A stretch of DNA of 14,444 nt, taken from assembly GCA_025936955.1 (NCBI GenBank), contig JAICSL010000016.1, positions 1 to 14,444 on the forward strand, in the 5' to 3' direction. The notes beneath the pieces were generated by a model that saw only the letters and a list, made by a program, of their open reading frames with translations, was not told where the DNA came from and did no database searches. Origin of the DNA: Nitrososphaeraceae archaeon. GTDB lineage: Archaea > Thermoproteota > Nitrososphaeria > Nitrososphaerales > Nitrososphaeraceae. Made by a program: the position numbers and the translations under genes. Of the stretch, positions 1-6,980 are shown piece by piece (the stretch's first letter is position 1; each line of letters opens with the position of its first letter).

Positions 1-34
1 ATTTTGCCTGCTTCAGTTCCTGATACGGCAAAAT
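1..34. repeat. Inverted repeat at the window edge
   Basis: ATTTTGCC (1-8) and GGCAAAAT (27-34) form a perfect 8-bp inverted repeat with an 18-nt loop. No T-run follows directly, so it is not a clear terminator. The plus strand is open in frame 1 from the window edge to a stop at 67-69, so the repeat could lie in the 3' end of an upstream gene. The missing upstream sequence prevents a decision. Confidence 0.35.
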
Positions 35-104
35 TTACAACAAAAATAGCTTATGTTTGTATATGTTAATAAAATATAAATGGAAAATTCCTTGTTAATT
101 CTCA

Positions 105-928
105 TTGAATGATGATTGCCCTTCCCCTACCACTAAATCAAAAACAGTATGGAGTTTAGGCTGTTATAAAGAAATTGCTCTTATCCTTCTTCCTGTTTCA
201 GCTCATCTAGAAAAATTATGTAATATTGCTCCTCATGAAAGTGTTTTGGATGTTGCGCGTGGTACTGGCAATTCCACAATAACTGCGAGAAGAACAGGCG
301 CTAAGGTAACAGGAATAGACGTAACTCCAGAGATGCTAGCCCAAGCAAAGGAGGAGGCAACTTTGGCCTAAGTTGGCGAGATAGATTGGAAGGAGGGCGA
401 TGTACAAGATCTTCCATTTGACGATGAATCGTTTGATGTAGTATTATCAAGCTTTGGACATATGTTTGCTCCTTACCGGAAGCGGCAATACAAGAAATGC
501 TACGAGTTACAAAAAGCGGGGGCCAAATTGCATTCGCAACGTGGCCACCCGAACTTGCAAATGGCAGAATGTCTGAAGCCATGGCAAAATATATACCATA
601 TTGCTCTGATGCCCGTGGCCCATCACAACACCATTTACCATCACCAATGCTATGGGGAAGCCCTGAAGTAATACAAGAACGTCTTGGCAATAGCGTGCAA
701 AAAATCCACTATGAACCCGAAGCAGTGAATAACCCTGTTTTGAACACTAATCCTTGGTGGAAAATGTCTAGTACAAAATCGGGATCGTTAGTTCAAGCTA
801 TCCAAATGCTCAAAGACCCTTAAAAGATTGAATCTCTTCGTAATGACGTTTTGCAAGCAATTACACCTTATATTCAAGACAATGTATTAAAGCTGGATTA
901 TTTAATTACATTGGCTAGAAAAGTCTAG
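105..928 (+). pseudogene. Decayed class I SAM-dependent methyltransferase (UbiE/Methyltransf_11-like)
   Basis: The reading frame can be followed across three lesions. A stop lies at 369-371 after a motif I region (VLDVARGTGN), and the next codons continue with an acidic loop ending in FDDESFDVVLSSFGHMFAPY. A one-base deletion near 476-477 then shifts the frame; restoring one C gives FAPYPEAAIQEMLRVTKSGG, the usual motif after strand 5 of this fold. A second in-frame stop lies at 821-823, after which the protein-like sequence continues to a final stop at 926-928. Motif I has Arg where the family usually has Cys or Gly (DVACGTG), which suggests substitutions are accumulating. The apparent start is TTG at 105; the frame is closed by a stop at 96-98. 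An intact relative would be about 270 residues long and would methylate a small molecule. The substrate cannot be read from the sequence. Loss of function is nearly certain unless these are sequencing errors. Confidence 0.88.
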
Positions 929-931
929 TAG

Positions 932-974
932 ATCTGGAAGAGAGATGATTCAATTAGTTACTCTTCCGTCAGAT
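932..974. repeat. Imperfect hairpin after the methyltransferase remnant
   Basis: GGAAGAG (936-942) pairs with CTCTTCC (961-967). The stem can continue after a two-base bulge by pairing ATCT (932-935) with AGAT (971-974). The loop is 18 nt. It begins four bases after the old stop codon, the place for an mRNA 3'-end structure, but there is no T-run. Confidence 0.4.
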
Positions 975-1192
975 TGTATTAAAGATTTCAGGATTCCCTA
1001 ATCCAAACACAAGTTAATAATATGGATTCGCTGTGAGAGCCTTACATTATTGATCTATCACATATGAGTATCTCCACCGTACATATTCTACTACAATCTT
1101 CGTTATAATATGTAAGGCAGTCCAGAAGTTCCATGATAGCGATAATCCATAAACAATAAGAATTTTAAGCCATAGTCTTTATTCCTTCTAAT

Positions 1193-1208
1193 CTGTTTCT
1201 AGAAACAG
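1193..1208. promoter_or_regulatory. Palindrome CTGTTTCTAGAAACAG, possible operator (distal copy)
   Basis: This is a perfect 16-bp palindrome. Its 12-bp core GTTTCTAGAAAC recurs exactly at 1314-1325, with 119 bp between centres. The inner TTCTAGAA resembles two inverted GAA/TTC units. Two matching palindromes ahead of one promoter suggest binding sites for a dimeric regulator. The regulator is unknown. Confidence 0.5.
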
Positions 1209-1312
1209 CATTTTGTTCCCATTATCTTCCCCCCTTGTATATTATTTTGTTAGCTTCGATTCAGAGATGGGTGAGACCAAAAAATAAATGTCGCTTATAT
1301 TCGCATATTTTG

Positions 1313-1326
1313 AGTTTCTAGAAACT
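1313..1326. promoter_or_regulatory. Palindrome AGTTTCTAGAAACT, possible operator (proximal copy)
   Basis: This perfect 14-bp palindrome shares its 12-bp core with the copy at 1193-1208. It ends 19 bp before the TATA-like box at 1346 and 49 bp before the ATG at 1376. That is upstream of the BRE/TATA region, the usual place for an archaeal activator or an upstream regulator. Confidence 0.55.
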
Positions 1327-1345
1327 TATGATTTTAAGCAATGTG

Positions 1346-1352
1346 TATTAAA
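1346..1352 (+). promoter_or_regulatory. TATA-like box of the small charged-protein gene
   Basis: TATTAAA is centred at 1349, 27 nt before the ATG at 1376. Archaeal transcription normally starts about 26-27 nt after the TATA centre, so the transcript would begin at or next to the start codon (leaderless). Confidence 0.5.
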
Positions 1353-1375
1353 CTATGTTGCTGTTATAGTATTAC

Positions 1376-1519
1376 ATGACAGATATAGCAAAAGAAGTAA
1401 AAAATAAAGAACAAGATGCGGAAGCGAAATTGAAGACAGAGAAAAATCATGCCGAAGGAAAACCAAGCTCTGAAACACTTAACAAGGCTAAAGTCAAAAC
1501 AGAAGATGCGTTATCTTAA
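1376..1519 (+). CDS. Small, highly charged 47-residue protein of unknown function
   Basis: The ATG at 1376 opens a 47-codon frame starting MTDIAKEVKNKEQDAEAKLK and ending in TEDALS. About half the residues are Lys, Glu, Asp or Arg, there is no hydrophobic core and no Cys, and the pattern suggests a long amphipathic helix or a disordered hydrophilic protein. It resembles CsbD/LEA-like stress proteins in composition only; I see no diagnostic family motif. The case for a real gene is its setting: a TATA-like box exactly 27 nt upstream, two matching palindromes further upstream and a strong terminator overlapping the stop codon. The genes on both sides are decayed while this frame is intact. The function is unknown; a stress-related role is a guess from composition and the heat-shock-element-like operator. 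Confidence 0.68.
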   Translation: MTDIAKEVKNKEQDAEAKLKTEKNHAEGKPSSETLNKAKVKTEDALS

Positions 1520-1536
1520 CGTAGACGCATTTTTTT
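1501..1536 (+). terminator. Hairpin plus T7 terminator of the small gene
   Basis: ATGCGT (1506-1511) pairs with ACGCAT (1525-1530), and the stem extends outward through A-T and G-T pairs involving 1501-1505 and 1531-1535. Seven T residues run from 1530 to 1536. The hairpin includes the stop codon (1517-1519), so the transcript would end just after the gene. Confidence 0.7.
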
Positions 1537-1703
1537 ATAATAATATTATAGGATCTCTGCAAGTAAAATCCTAATTAGTTTTTCAGGAATACAGAGTAAT
1601 TTTGGCCTAATATTCTAAGTGGCCCTTTGATCACTTGTTCACGTAACTAGTATAATGGAATTATGGATGAATCAATCTAAATGACTTATTACATAAACAA
1701 TAG

Positions 1704-2234
1704 GTCGCTGTTATTATAGGCAGCTCAAGTGGAATAGGATATGAAACATCTTTATCTCTGCGAGGAATGTTTTCCTTACTTACGCTATGATGAGGGATGT
1801 AAACAGAAGTGAAAATATAAAATTAATTGCCTCTATAGAAAACTTGCCTATTCATATTAAATAGCTTGATGTTACAGCTGATATCTAATTCTGGAGCTCA
1901 ATAGAAGCATTATCGACCGAAACAGGCCAGATTGAAGTCCTGATAAACAACACAGGCTATGGTTAATGGTGCCTTCGAAGACTTCGCAATAGATGGGATA
2001 AGATCACCATATGAAACCAATAGTTGTTTGATAAGAACAATTCAAGAAGTTCTTCCAATCAAGAGGACACAGAAATCTGGAACAATTGTGAATATTAGCC
2101 CGAGAGCTGGAAAAATTGGTTATCCACTGGCTCTGCTTAATGAAGTACAAAATTTGCAGGGACAGAATGGATATTTTGAAATGAAACTAAAGTGTCAAGG
2201 ATGCACATTATCATATGACAAAATGAATCATTAA
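1704..2234 (+). pseudogene. Decayed short-chain dehydrogenase/reductase (SDR)
   Basis: Pieces of a classical SDR appear in order in different plus-strand frames. The nucleotide-binding glycine motif reads VAVIIGSSSGIGYETSLSL (from 1704). Next comes a stretch with TYAMMRDVNRSENIK, then QLDVT-like sequence interrupted by TAG and TAA. NNTGYG, the degenerate NNAG motif, is followed by a stop. The frame then continues from 1959 with GAFEDFAIDGIRSPYETN and SGTIVNISPRAGKIGYP, the strand that carries the catalytic Ser in intact enzymes. The catalytic Tyr/Lys segment is scrambled, with only an SAY-like trace after a frame change. Several stops and at least two frameshifts make a functional enzyme impossible. 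The N-terminus upstream of 1704 is also interrupted by a stop (1701-1703). The remnant may run on past 2234, but similarity becomes too weak to place an end. Confidence 0.85.
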
Positions 2235-2567
2235 CATCGGTTTTGGATCCTAGTAATTACTTTGAAGATTCTCCTAGAACATATCTGAAAACCGTTTCAC
2301 ATGAATTAGCGTCCTCTTATCCAACGCATTTTCTGGACGTTCCAGAATGCTGATTGTTTGGCATGGTTCACGGAGCAATACGGACTATCCCATTGTTCTT
2401 GCAGGCTATCAATTATGAAGATTTCATAAATATATGCCCTCTATGCTATATAGATTCCAAGTTCAGATATCGTTTTCGAACCACATTCCCTTGATTTTTA
2501 AGTATTATAAATATTTAATACCAAAATTATATACTCAGCAGGAGGCATAGCAGCTATTCAGTATAGA
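2235..2567. other. Non-coding or decayed stretch after the SDR remnant
   Basis: No intact gene is visible. The plus-strand frame through about 2255-2350 contains a protein-like run ending near a TGA at 2350-2352, which may be a further remnant of the SDR C-terminus or of another gene. I cannot assign it. No clear terminator for the minus-strand kinase gene was found. Confidence 0.4.
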
Positions 2568-3704
2568 TCAATTCGTTATTCTATATTCAACTCTATTATG
2601 TTGACTTAGTCCCGATTTACTAAGATATATTTTATTAAAGTTATGCACATTTAATTTGATATATATCCTGCGATAAGAAATATTCTCTATAATGCCAAAT
2701 CCTAAAATATTTTTACGATCTGAACCCAAGGCCACGAACATGTTTCTAAGTTCTCTTGGTTTTATTTGTAAACTATTTATTTTGTTTTCAAAATGAAATA
2801 CATTATTTCTTGTTTTGCGTACTTTATAATACCACTTCGCTTTAAACATAAACTTGACTTGCTGCAAATTCTTAGAAATAATATTGCTTTTTGTGTTATC
2901 TTCTCTTGGTAAATATCGTAGATATTGATTCAATCTTCGTCTGCTTCTCTCAGTCTTGGATTTTAAAGTATTGCTAGGAGAATTACCACACATTACTTGA
3001 GTAGTTGAAATGAACCTCTCTCTTAGGCTTTCACATATTGAAGCATGTCCAAGACATACTACCAAATCGGGCCTCAACTCTTCGACCATTTTAGTCTTGT
3101 AATCAATACCCTTGTTTAGAATATAGCCGTCAGTATTGATTATACAAATGCCACAAGAAGATCTAAAATGTTTTAAAATACTTTTAATGGATTTGATAAC
3201 AATCTGTTCAAATCCAATTGGACTAGTACTCCCTACAAATTCAAACAATTGTCCATCGACATCTCGCAGATCAATTATCGGTTTGTTTATGATTGCTCCA
3301 CCAACAGTGTTTGGTGGTGCTATATCTCCTTGCCCTATATCAGCGTCTATTACACAACAAGGGCCAAAACCACGGTTTAACGATTCATTTAGAAGATATA
3401 CCGAAAGAGTAGATTTGCCTGTATCATTATCACCTAGTATCAGTATTGTTTTTTGAACTCTGTCACGAAGAGTCTTTTGAATAATATCATTCCACATCGA
3501 GGTGCCGGTAGATATATTATGACCTAGCCAAATTACTCCCCCTTCGATACTGATTTTACAACTACAATCAATCTCAAAAGGCAAAATCTTACCAGCACGT
3601 ACAGAAACTTTACTGTTCGAAACATCCTTTCCTAAAACTTTACCAACTCCTTGTACAAAAACAGTAGACGGACCTTTGACTAAATGAATCCAGTGTAAGG
3701 ACAA
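2568..3704 (-). CDS. Clp1/Grc3-type polynucleotide 5'-kinase (CLP1 P-loop domain)
   Basis: This 378-residue protein carries a P-loop GDNDTGKST at residues 91-99. The segment VIDADIGQGDIAPPNT (118-133) matches the Clp1/Grc3 D-x-D-x-G-Q signature after strand 2, although the usual PG is PN here. NTDGYI (190-195) corresponds to the family's NTxGW motif. Characterised relatives (archaeal Clp1, human CLP1, NOL9/Grc3) phosphorylate the 5'-OH of RNA, and in archaea this is linked to RNA repair or processing. The N-terminal 85 residues are beta-rich and precede the kinase domain as in the family. The C-terminal part (about 250-378) is basic (KSKTERSRRR, KAKWYYKVRK) and could contact RNA; I do not recognise a domain there. 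The start is TTG at 3704: a TATA-like box sits 27 nt upstream on the same strand, so the mRNA would be leaderless. It is transcribed divergently from the LLM oxidoreductase at 3947, with 242 bp between them. Confidence 0.85.
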   Translation of the reverse strand: MSLHWIHLVKGPSTVFVQGVGKVLGKDVSNSKVSVRAGKILPFEIDCSCKISIEGGVIWLGHNISTGTSMWNDIIQKTLRDRVQKTILILGDNDTGKSTLSVYLLNESLNRGFGPCCVIDADIGQGDIAPPNTVGGAIINKPIIDLRDVDGQLFEFVGSTSPIGFEQIVIKSIKSILKHFRSSCGICIINTDGYILNKGIDYKTKMVEELRPDLVVCLGHASICESLRERFISTTQVMCGNSPSNTLKSKTERSRRRLNQYLRYLPREDNTKSNIISKNLQQVKFMFKAKWYYKVRKTRNNVFHFENKINSLQIKPRELRNMFVALGSDRKNILGFGIIENISYRRIYIKLNVHNFNKIYLSKSGLSQHNRVEYRITN

Positions 3705-3728
3705 GGTGTAGAGATTTTAAGGGATGAG

Positions 3729-3734
3729 ATATAC
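3729..3734 (-). promoter_or_regulatory. TATA-like box of the Clp1-type kinase gene
   Basis: On the minus strand this reads GTATAT. Its centre is about 27 nt upstream of the TTG start at 3704, which supports that start codon and a leaderless transcript. Confidence 0.45.
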
Positions 3735-3912
3735 AAAACTTCTCATAATATATTCTACAATACAGTAGAATACTTCCCGCAATTAAAACTGTCCGATTAG
3801 TACTTTAATATGCTTTACCTTGACTGAAACCAGAATATCTCATCTATCTCAACTCCTTGCATTCTCGTCGTCTTATAGAATATTACAGAATCAACCATTG
3901 ATATACCACTGG

Positions 3913-3930
3913 GTTTATTATTGTATATAA
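3913..3930 (+). promoter_or_regulatory. TATA-rich promoter region of the first LLM oxidoreductase
   Basis: Two TATA-like elements precede the ATG at 3947: TTTATTA (3914-3920), centred 30 nt upstream, and TATATAA (3924-3930), centred 20 nt upstream. The first fits a leaderless or nearly leaderless transcript better. The exact box cannot be chosen from the sequence. Confidence 0.4.
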
Positions 3931-3946
3931 CTTAATATATCCCATC

Positions 3947-4909
3947 ATGAAATTTGGACTACAGCACCCCAATTTTAGTTTCGACTATAATAGCCAAGAT
4001 AATAATATCTCTCAGATTAGCGACTCCTTGAATAAGCTTGTTACGAAGGCAGAGAACAGTGGGTTTGACTCGTTCTGGGTGATGGATCATTTTCATCAGA
4101 TTCAATTTGTGGGAAGGCCAGAAGAGCCTATGTTAGAAGGTTGGGCTGTAATTTCTTTTCTTGCAGGAATAACCACAAAAATAAAGCTGGGAACGCTTGT
4201 AACTGGAATAATATACAGATATCCATCAATTTTGGCAAAAGTAGCAGCTACTCTTGACGTGTTAAGTAAAGGAAGGTTGTTTATGGGAATAGGTGCTGGC
4301 TGGAATGACCAAGAATCCTTATCATATGGTATTAGTTTTCCCTCTACTCAAGAAAGATTTCTCAGGCTGGAAGAGGGTATACAAATAATACGTAAAATGT
4401 GGACTGAGGAGCCTCATGCTTCCTTCAATGGAAGGTACTACCAAATTAGTAATGCATACTGTAATCCTAAACCCGTACAGAAGCCATCCCCACCTATCCT
4501 GATTGGAGGGAGTGGCGAGAGAAAAACTCTAAGAATTGTAGCAACATATGCTGATGCATGTAATCTATTTGGTTCTCCGGAAACAGTAAGAAAGAAACTC
4601 GAGATTTTAAAAGAGCATTGCAAAAGCGTAGGTAGAGACTATGATTCAATCTTGAAGACCAAACTTGGTGCTATCGTAGTAGATGACAACGAGGAAACGG
4701 CAAAGGATAGGGTAAAACAGTCTTTTGGAGGATTCCCAGAAGAACAAATCAAAGAGTTTGTAATTTATGGAACACCAGAAGATATATCAAGGCAAATAGA
4801 GAGATTAGAACAAGTTGGAATCCAATATCTTATAGTGGATTTAGAGCCAGCCAGAGTACTTGAAGCATTAGATACCTTTGCTAGTAAGGTTATGAATAGA
4901 ATACTTTGA
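3947..4909 (+). CDS. LLM-class F420-dependent oxidoreductase (bacterial luciferase-like fold)
   Basis: This 320-residue protein has the hallmarks of the luciferase-like monooxygenase (TIM-barrel) superfamily of the F420 type. It opens MKFGLQHPNF, followed by a helix ending GFDSFWVMDHFHQ (39-51). KIKLGTLVTGIIYRYPSILA (78-97) and ATLDVLSKGR (101-110) are the usual strand and helix pair, and LFMGIGAGWND (111-121) is the phosphate-binding region. The KPVQKPSPPILIGGSGERKT segment (175-194) is a strong family signature. Length is normal for the family. Such enzymes transfer hydride between reduced F420 and a substrate, which ranges from alcohols to cofactor precursors; the substrate here is unknown. 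FMN use cannot be excluded from sequence alone. It stands alone, divergent from the kinase gene, with a second LLM paralogue 490 bp downstream that is clearly different in sequence. The ATG at 3947 is the natural start, with no SD-like sequence next to it. Confidence 0.9.
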   Translation: MKFGLQHPNFSFDYNSQDNNISQISDSLNKLVTKAENSGFDSFWVMDHFHQIQFVGRPEEPMLEGWAVISFLAGITTKIKLGTLVTGIIYRYPSILAKVAATLDVLSKGRLFMGIGAGWNDQESLSYGISFPSTQERFLRLEEGIQIIRKMWTEEPHASFNGRYYQISNAYCNPKPVQKPSPPILIGGSGERKTLRIVATYADACNLFGSPETVRKKLEILKEHCKSVGRDYDSILKTKLGAIVVDDNEETAKDRVKQSFGGFPEEQIKEFVIYGTPEDISRQIERLEQVGIQYLIVDLEPARVLEALDTFASKVMNRIL

Positions 4910-4945
4910 TTTTCATTGCTACTTGATGAGAAACAATTTAAAAGG

Positions 4946-4967
4946 GATCCTTAAGGTCGTAAGGATT
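4946..4967 (+). terminator. Hairpin after the first LLM gene
   Basis: ATCCTTA (4947-4953) and TAAGGAT (4960-4966) form a perfect 7-bp stem, extended by a G-T pair, around a six-base loop AGGTCG. It lies 36 nt after the stop codon. No T-run follows, so it may be an mRNA 3'-end stabiliser or regulatory hairpin rather than a terminator proper. Confidence 0.35.
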
Positions 4968-5182
4968 GCTACAACGATAGGCAATTCTTGAATAGAGTAT
5001 TATCAGTATTTGGAGATGATGTTCCGTATTGGTAAATTTAGCTATTACTCCTCTTCATCATTTTTTTGGATTGGTATCAATATAACTTGATTCAAGATAT
5101 CCTATTAATATAGTGTAGATCTGGCTTACCTGTTATCTCATTTTCCAAGATATTTATGTGATGATAAACTGAGTTTAACCAT

Positions 5183-5194
5183 CATGGTACCATG
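5183..5194. repeat. 12-bp palindrome CATGGTACCATG
   Basis: This is a perfect palindrome in the gap between the two LLM genes. It overlaps a second, odd-centred one (ACCATCATGGT, 5179-5189), so the strand could pair in two ways. It is about 190 bp before the proposed promoter of the gene at 5402, and its role is unknown. Confidence 0.3.
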
Positions 5195-5370
5195 TAATGT
5201 GAACCTCTTATGAAGGTGTAACTGTATGTTAAATAAAAGATTTAACAAATTAATAAACTTTAAAACGCAGGATTTATCCTAAAATTAAAGTGAATATATT
5301 ATTACAAAGCTCATCTAGTCATATATAACATCAATTCTCTTAATTACTTTGTATATTCATGATAGTATCT

Positions 5371-5377
5371 TTTAATA
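5371..5377 (+). promoter_or_regulatory. TATA-like box of the second LLM gene
   Basis: TTTAATA is centred at 5374, 28 nt before the TTG start at 5402. This matches the leaderless spacing seen at other genes in the window and supports the TTG start. A GAGGT at 5378-5382 is too far from the start codon to act as a ribosome binding site. Confidence 0.42.
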
Positions 5378-5401
5378 GAGGTAACAGAATTTGAAATTAA
5401 G

Positions 5402-6346
5402 TTGAAAATAGGTATTACGCTACCTCAGGCAGGACAGCAGGCTACTAGAGAAAATATACTGCGAATGGCAAATTTAGCTGAAGAAGAAGGTTTTGATTCT
5501 CTATGGGTCTTCGAAAGACTTCTCTGGCCGATAAATCCACAGACGCCATATCCTGCCACACCAGATGGGACCCTTCCTATTGAGTATGAAATTATGCTGG
5601 ACCCACTAGAAACACTCACCTATGTAGCTGCAAAGACTAAAAAGATTGCCTTGGGTACGTCCGTAATAGATATACTCTTCCATAATCCTGTGACATTAGC
5701 AAGAAGATTTGCAACACTCGACGTTTTATCAGAAGGTAGAGCTATTTGCGGCCTTGGTATTGGCTGGTCTAAAGACGAATACCATGCATCTAATATCCCC
5801 TTTAGAGATAGAGGAAAAAGGGCAGATGAATTTATTCAAGCACTTAAAAGAATATGGACAGACGATGTCGTTGAGTTTAAAGGTAAGTTTTACAATATAC
5901 CTGCTTCAAAAATAGGGCCAAAACCAATTCAGAAACCACATCCTCCCATTTATATTGGAGGGTTTAGTCCCAATATATTTGCAAGAATTATAAATTTCGA
6001 TGCAAAAGGCTGGCTAGGTCTTATTGTAGGACCGCTTGAATATCTTGATAATACTATAAAAACCATAAAAGAAAGTGCAAATCAAGCAAACAAAGATCCA
6101 AAAGATTTTGACATAATTCTTTTAACTTATCCTAACATATTTGAATCAAAAACTCAGTCTACAACAAATCAAGCTCAAAGATTTCCGCTAACTGGAACAA
6201 TTGATCAAGCAGGTGAAGATGTACAGAAAATAAAACAAATGGGCATAAATCACATAATATTTGGATATAACTTTTTGCCGATAGGTAGAAATATTGAAAA
6301 GATGGTTGAGGTAACAAAAGAGCTTTCTAAGTTTGCTAGACAATAA
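5402..6346 (+). CDS. LLM-class F420-dependent oxidoreductase, second paralogue
   Basis: This 314-residue luciferase-like TIM-barrel protein starts MKIGITLPQAGQQATRENIL from a TTG codon. Family signatures are in order: AEEEGFDSLWVFERLLWP (26-43), KKIALGTSVIDILFHNPVTL (80-99), ATLDVLSEGRAICGLGIGWS (104-123) and KPIQKPHPPIYIGGFSP (174-190). A 20-residue insertion rich in Pro and Asp (about 45-65) follows the first active-site loop, as in the F420-dependent branch that I know as TIGR03619-like. It differs strongly from the enzyme at 3947, so the two are not a recent tandem duplication. The likely reaction is F420H2-dependent reduction or F420-dependent oxidation of an unidentified substrate. It has its own TATA-like box and a hairpin terminator, and it converges with the PPOX-type gene, whose stop codon lies 47 bp beyond its own. 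Residues 245-265 are low in sequence conservation and probably form a surface loop. Confidence 0.88.
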   Translation: MKIGITLPQAGQQATRENILRMANLAEEEGFDSLWVFERLLWPINPQTPYPATPDGTLPIEYEIMLDPLETLTYVAAKTKKIALGTSVIDILFHNPVTLARRFATLDVLSEGRAICGLGIGWSKDEYHASNIPFRDRGKRADEFIQALKRIWTDDVVEFKGKFYNIPASKIGPKPIQKPHPPIYIGGFSPNIFARIINFDAKGWLGLIVGPLEYLDNTIKTIKESANQANKDPKDFDIILLTYPNIFESKTQSTTNQAQRFPLTGTIDQAGEDVQKIKQMGINHIIFGYNFLPIGRNIEKMVEVTKELSKFARQ

Positions 6347-6371
6347 AAAAAAGAATGAAGCAACGTAACGT

Positions 6372-6401
6372 AATTGATTGTCAATCAATCAATCAATTTT
6401 T
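6372..6401 (+). terminator. Hairpin plus T5 between convergent genes, with a (TCAA)4 repeat
   Basis: AATTGATTG (6372-6380) pairs with CAATCAATT (6390-6398) around a nine-base loop, and T5 occupies 6397-6401. The loop and right arm are built of four tandem TCAA units (6381-6396), which allow a second pairing register with a one-base loop (TTGATTG/CAATCAA). The stop codon of the minus-strand gene (6393-6395) lies inside the right arm. The T-run serves the plus-strand LLM gene. Confidence 0.6.
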
Positions 6402-6854
6402 CATATTCCAAGTTATTATTTTTTGCGCTATTATCATAATAACAAATTCCCCAATACCTATTTTTTGATATTGAGGATATTTATGATAAAGTAATTTGTG
6501 AGCTTTTTGTGATAAGGATGGACCATTGGATTCTAATTTATCACCTCCAATTATTGAAGCCCTTCCTCGAATCATAATAAAAAACAGTTTTCTCCAGTCT
6601 TCATTATATTTATCAATTAAGAGTGCCACGTTCGGATTTTGTTGTATATTTTTTACCCTTTTTAGACTCTCAGGCCTAGATCGCTTAGTCTTCTCGTCAA
6701 TAGGTAAAAAGAAAGAGCCAGAATCATTATCAAAAACAAATACAACTGGTATCAAGTATGGCATGCATTCTGAATCGACTGTTGCAAGTCTTGCTAATTT
6801 GGATTCGTTGATTATTGCCTTGAAAAAAGGATCACTAATCGTATATTCAATCAC
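6393..6854 (-). CDS. PPOX-fold flavin/F420-binding protein (TIGR03668-like)
   Basis: This 153-residue split-barrel protein of the pyridoxamine-5'-phosphate-oxidase-like superfamily resembles the F420-dependent subgroup typified by Rv0121 (TIGR03668). Its signatures are ESKLARLATVDSECMPYLIP (17-36) and PVVFVFD (36-42). DEKTKRSRPESLKRVKNIQQ (53-72) is the phosphate- or cofactor-binding region, and NPNVALLIDKYNEDWRKLFF (73-92) and IRGRASIIGG (95-104) complete the barrel. The C-terminal ITWNMKN matches the usual end of the subgroup. Length is normal. The subgroup is predicted to use F420H2 with unknown substrates. The start is GTG at 6854; in-frame extension meets a TGA three codons upstream, so this is the only ordinary start near the N-terminus. 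It converges with an LLM F420 oxidoreductase, but opposite transcription argues against co-expression as an operon. Confidence 0.85.
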   Translation of the reverse strand: MIEYTISDPFFKAIINESKLARLATVDSECMPYLIPVVFVFDNDSGSFFLPIDEKTKRSRPESLKRVKNIQQNPNVALLIDKYNEDWRKLFFIMIRGRASIIGGDKLESNGPSLSQKAHKLLYHKYPQYQKIGIGEFVIMIIAQKIITWNMKN

Positions 6855-6980
6855 AATTGTTCATTAATCTTATCTATAGTTACGACTATATGTTCTTCCA
6901 TGAGTAGTTACGTTCAAACACTGAATAAAAGACCGAATATTGGGTATTGTAGGAAATATATTATATTCTAAAACACATTG

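Larger units (their letters stand above)
929..1375. other. Intergenic region with regulatory-looking palindromes
   Basis: No protein-coding stretch is visible here. The region holds a hairpin just after the methyltransferase remnant (932-974), two palindromes sharing the core GTTTCTAGAAAC (1193-1208 and 1313-1326) and a TATA-like box at 1346-1352. The last three elements probably belong to the control region of the small gene at 1376. Confidence 0.6.
4910..5401. other. Long intergenic region between the two LLM genes
   Basis: No convincing coding frame is visible. It contains the hairpin at 4946-4967, the 12-bp palindrome CATGGTACCATG at 5183-5194 and several AT-rich TATA-like stretches, the last of which (5371-5377) fits as promoter for the gene at 5402. 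The length argues against a simple two-gene operon. Confidence 0.5.

Noticed and set aside
301..690. Minus-strand 129-residue frame over the methyltransferase remnant
   Set aside because: It is the antisense shadow of the decayed methyltransferase and shows no domain features.
1193..1326. The two palindromes as ends of an insertion sequence or the start of a repeat array
   Set aside because: Only 104 bp lie between them, with no transposase, no target-site duplication and no further copies at regular spacing.
3136..3456. Plus-strand 106-residue frame within the kinase gene
   Set aside because: It is antisense to the conserved P-loop region of the Clp1-type kinase, whose motifs explain the sequence.
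3947..6346. The two LLM genes as a recent tandem duplication
   Set aside because: Their proteins share only family signatures and differ in length and loop insertions, so any duplication is ancient or they were acquired separately.
6526..6867. Plus-strand 113-residue frame opposite the PPOX gene
   Set aside because: It lies antisense to clear PPOX motifs and has no recognisable features of its own.
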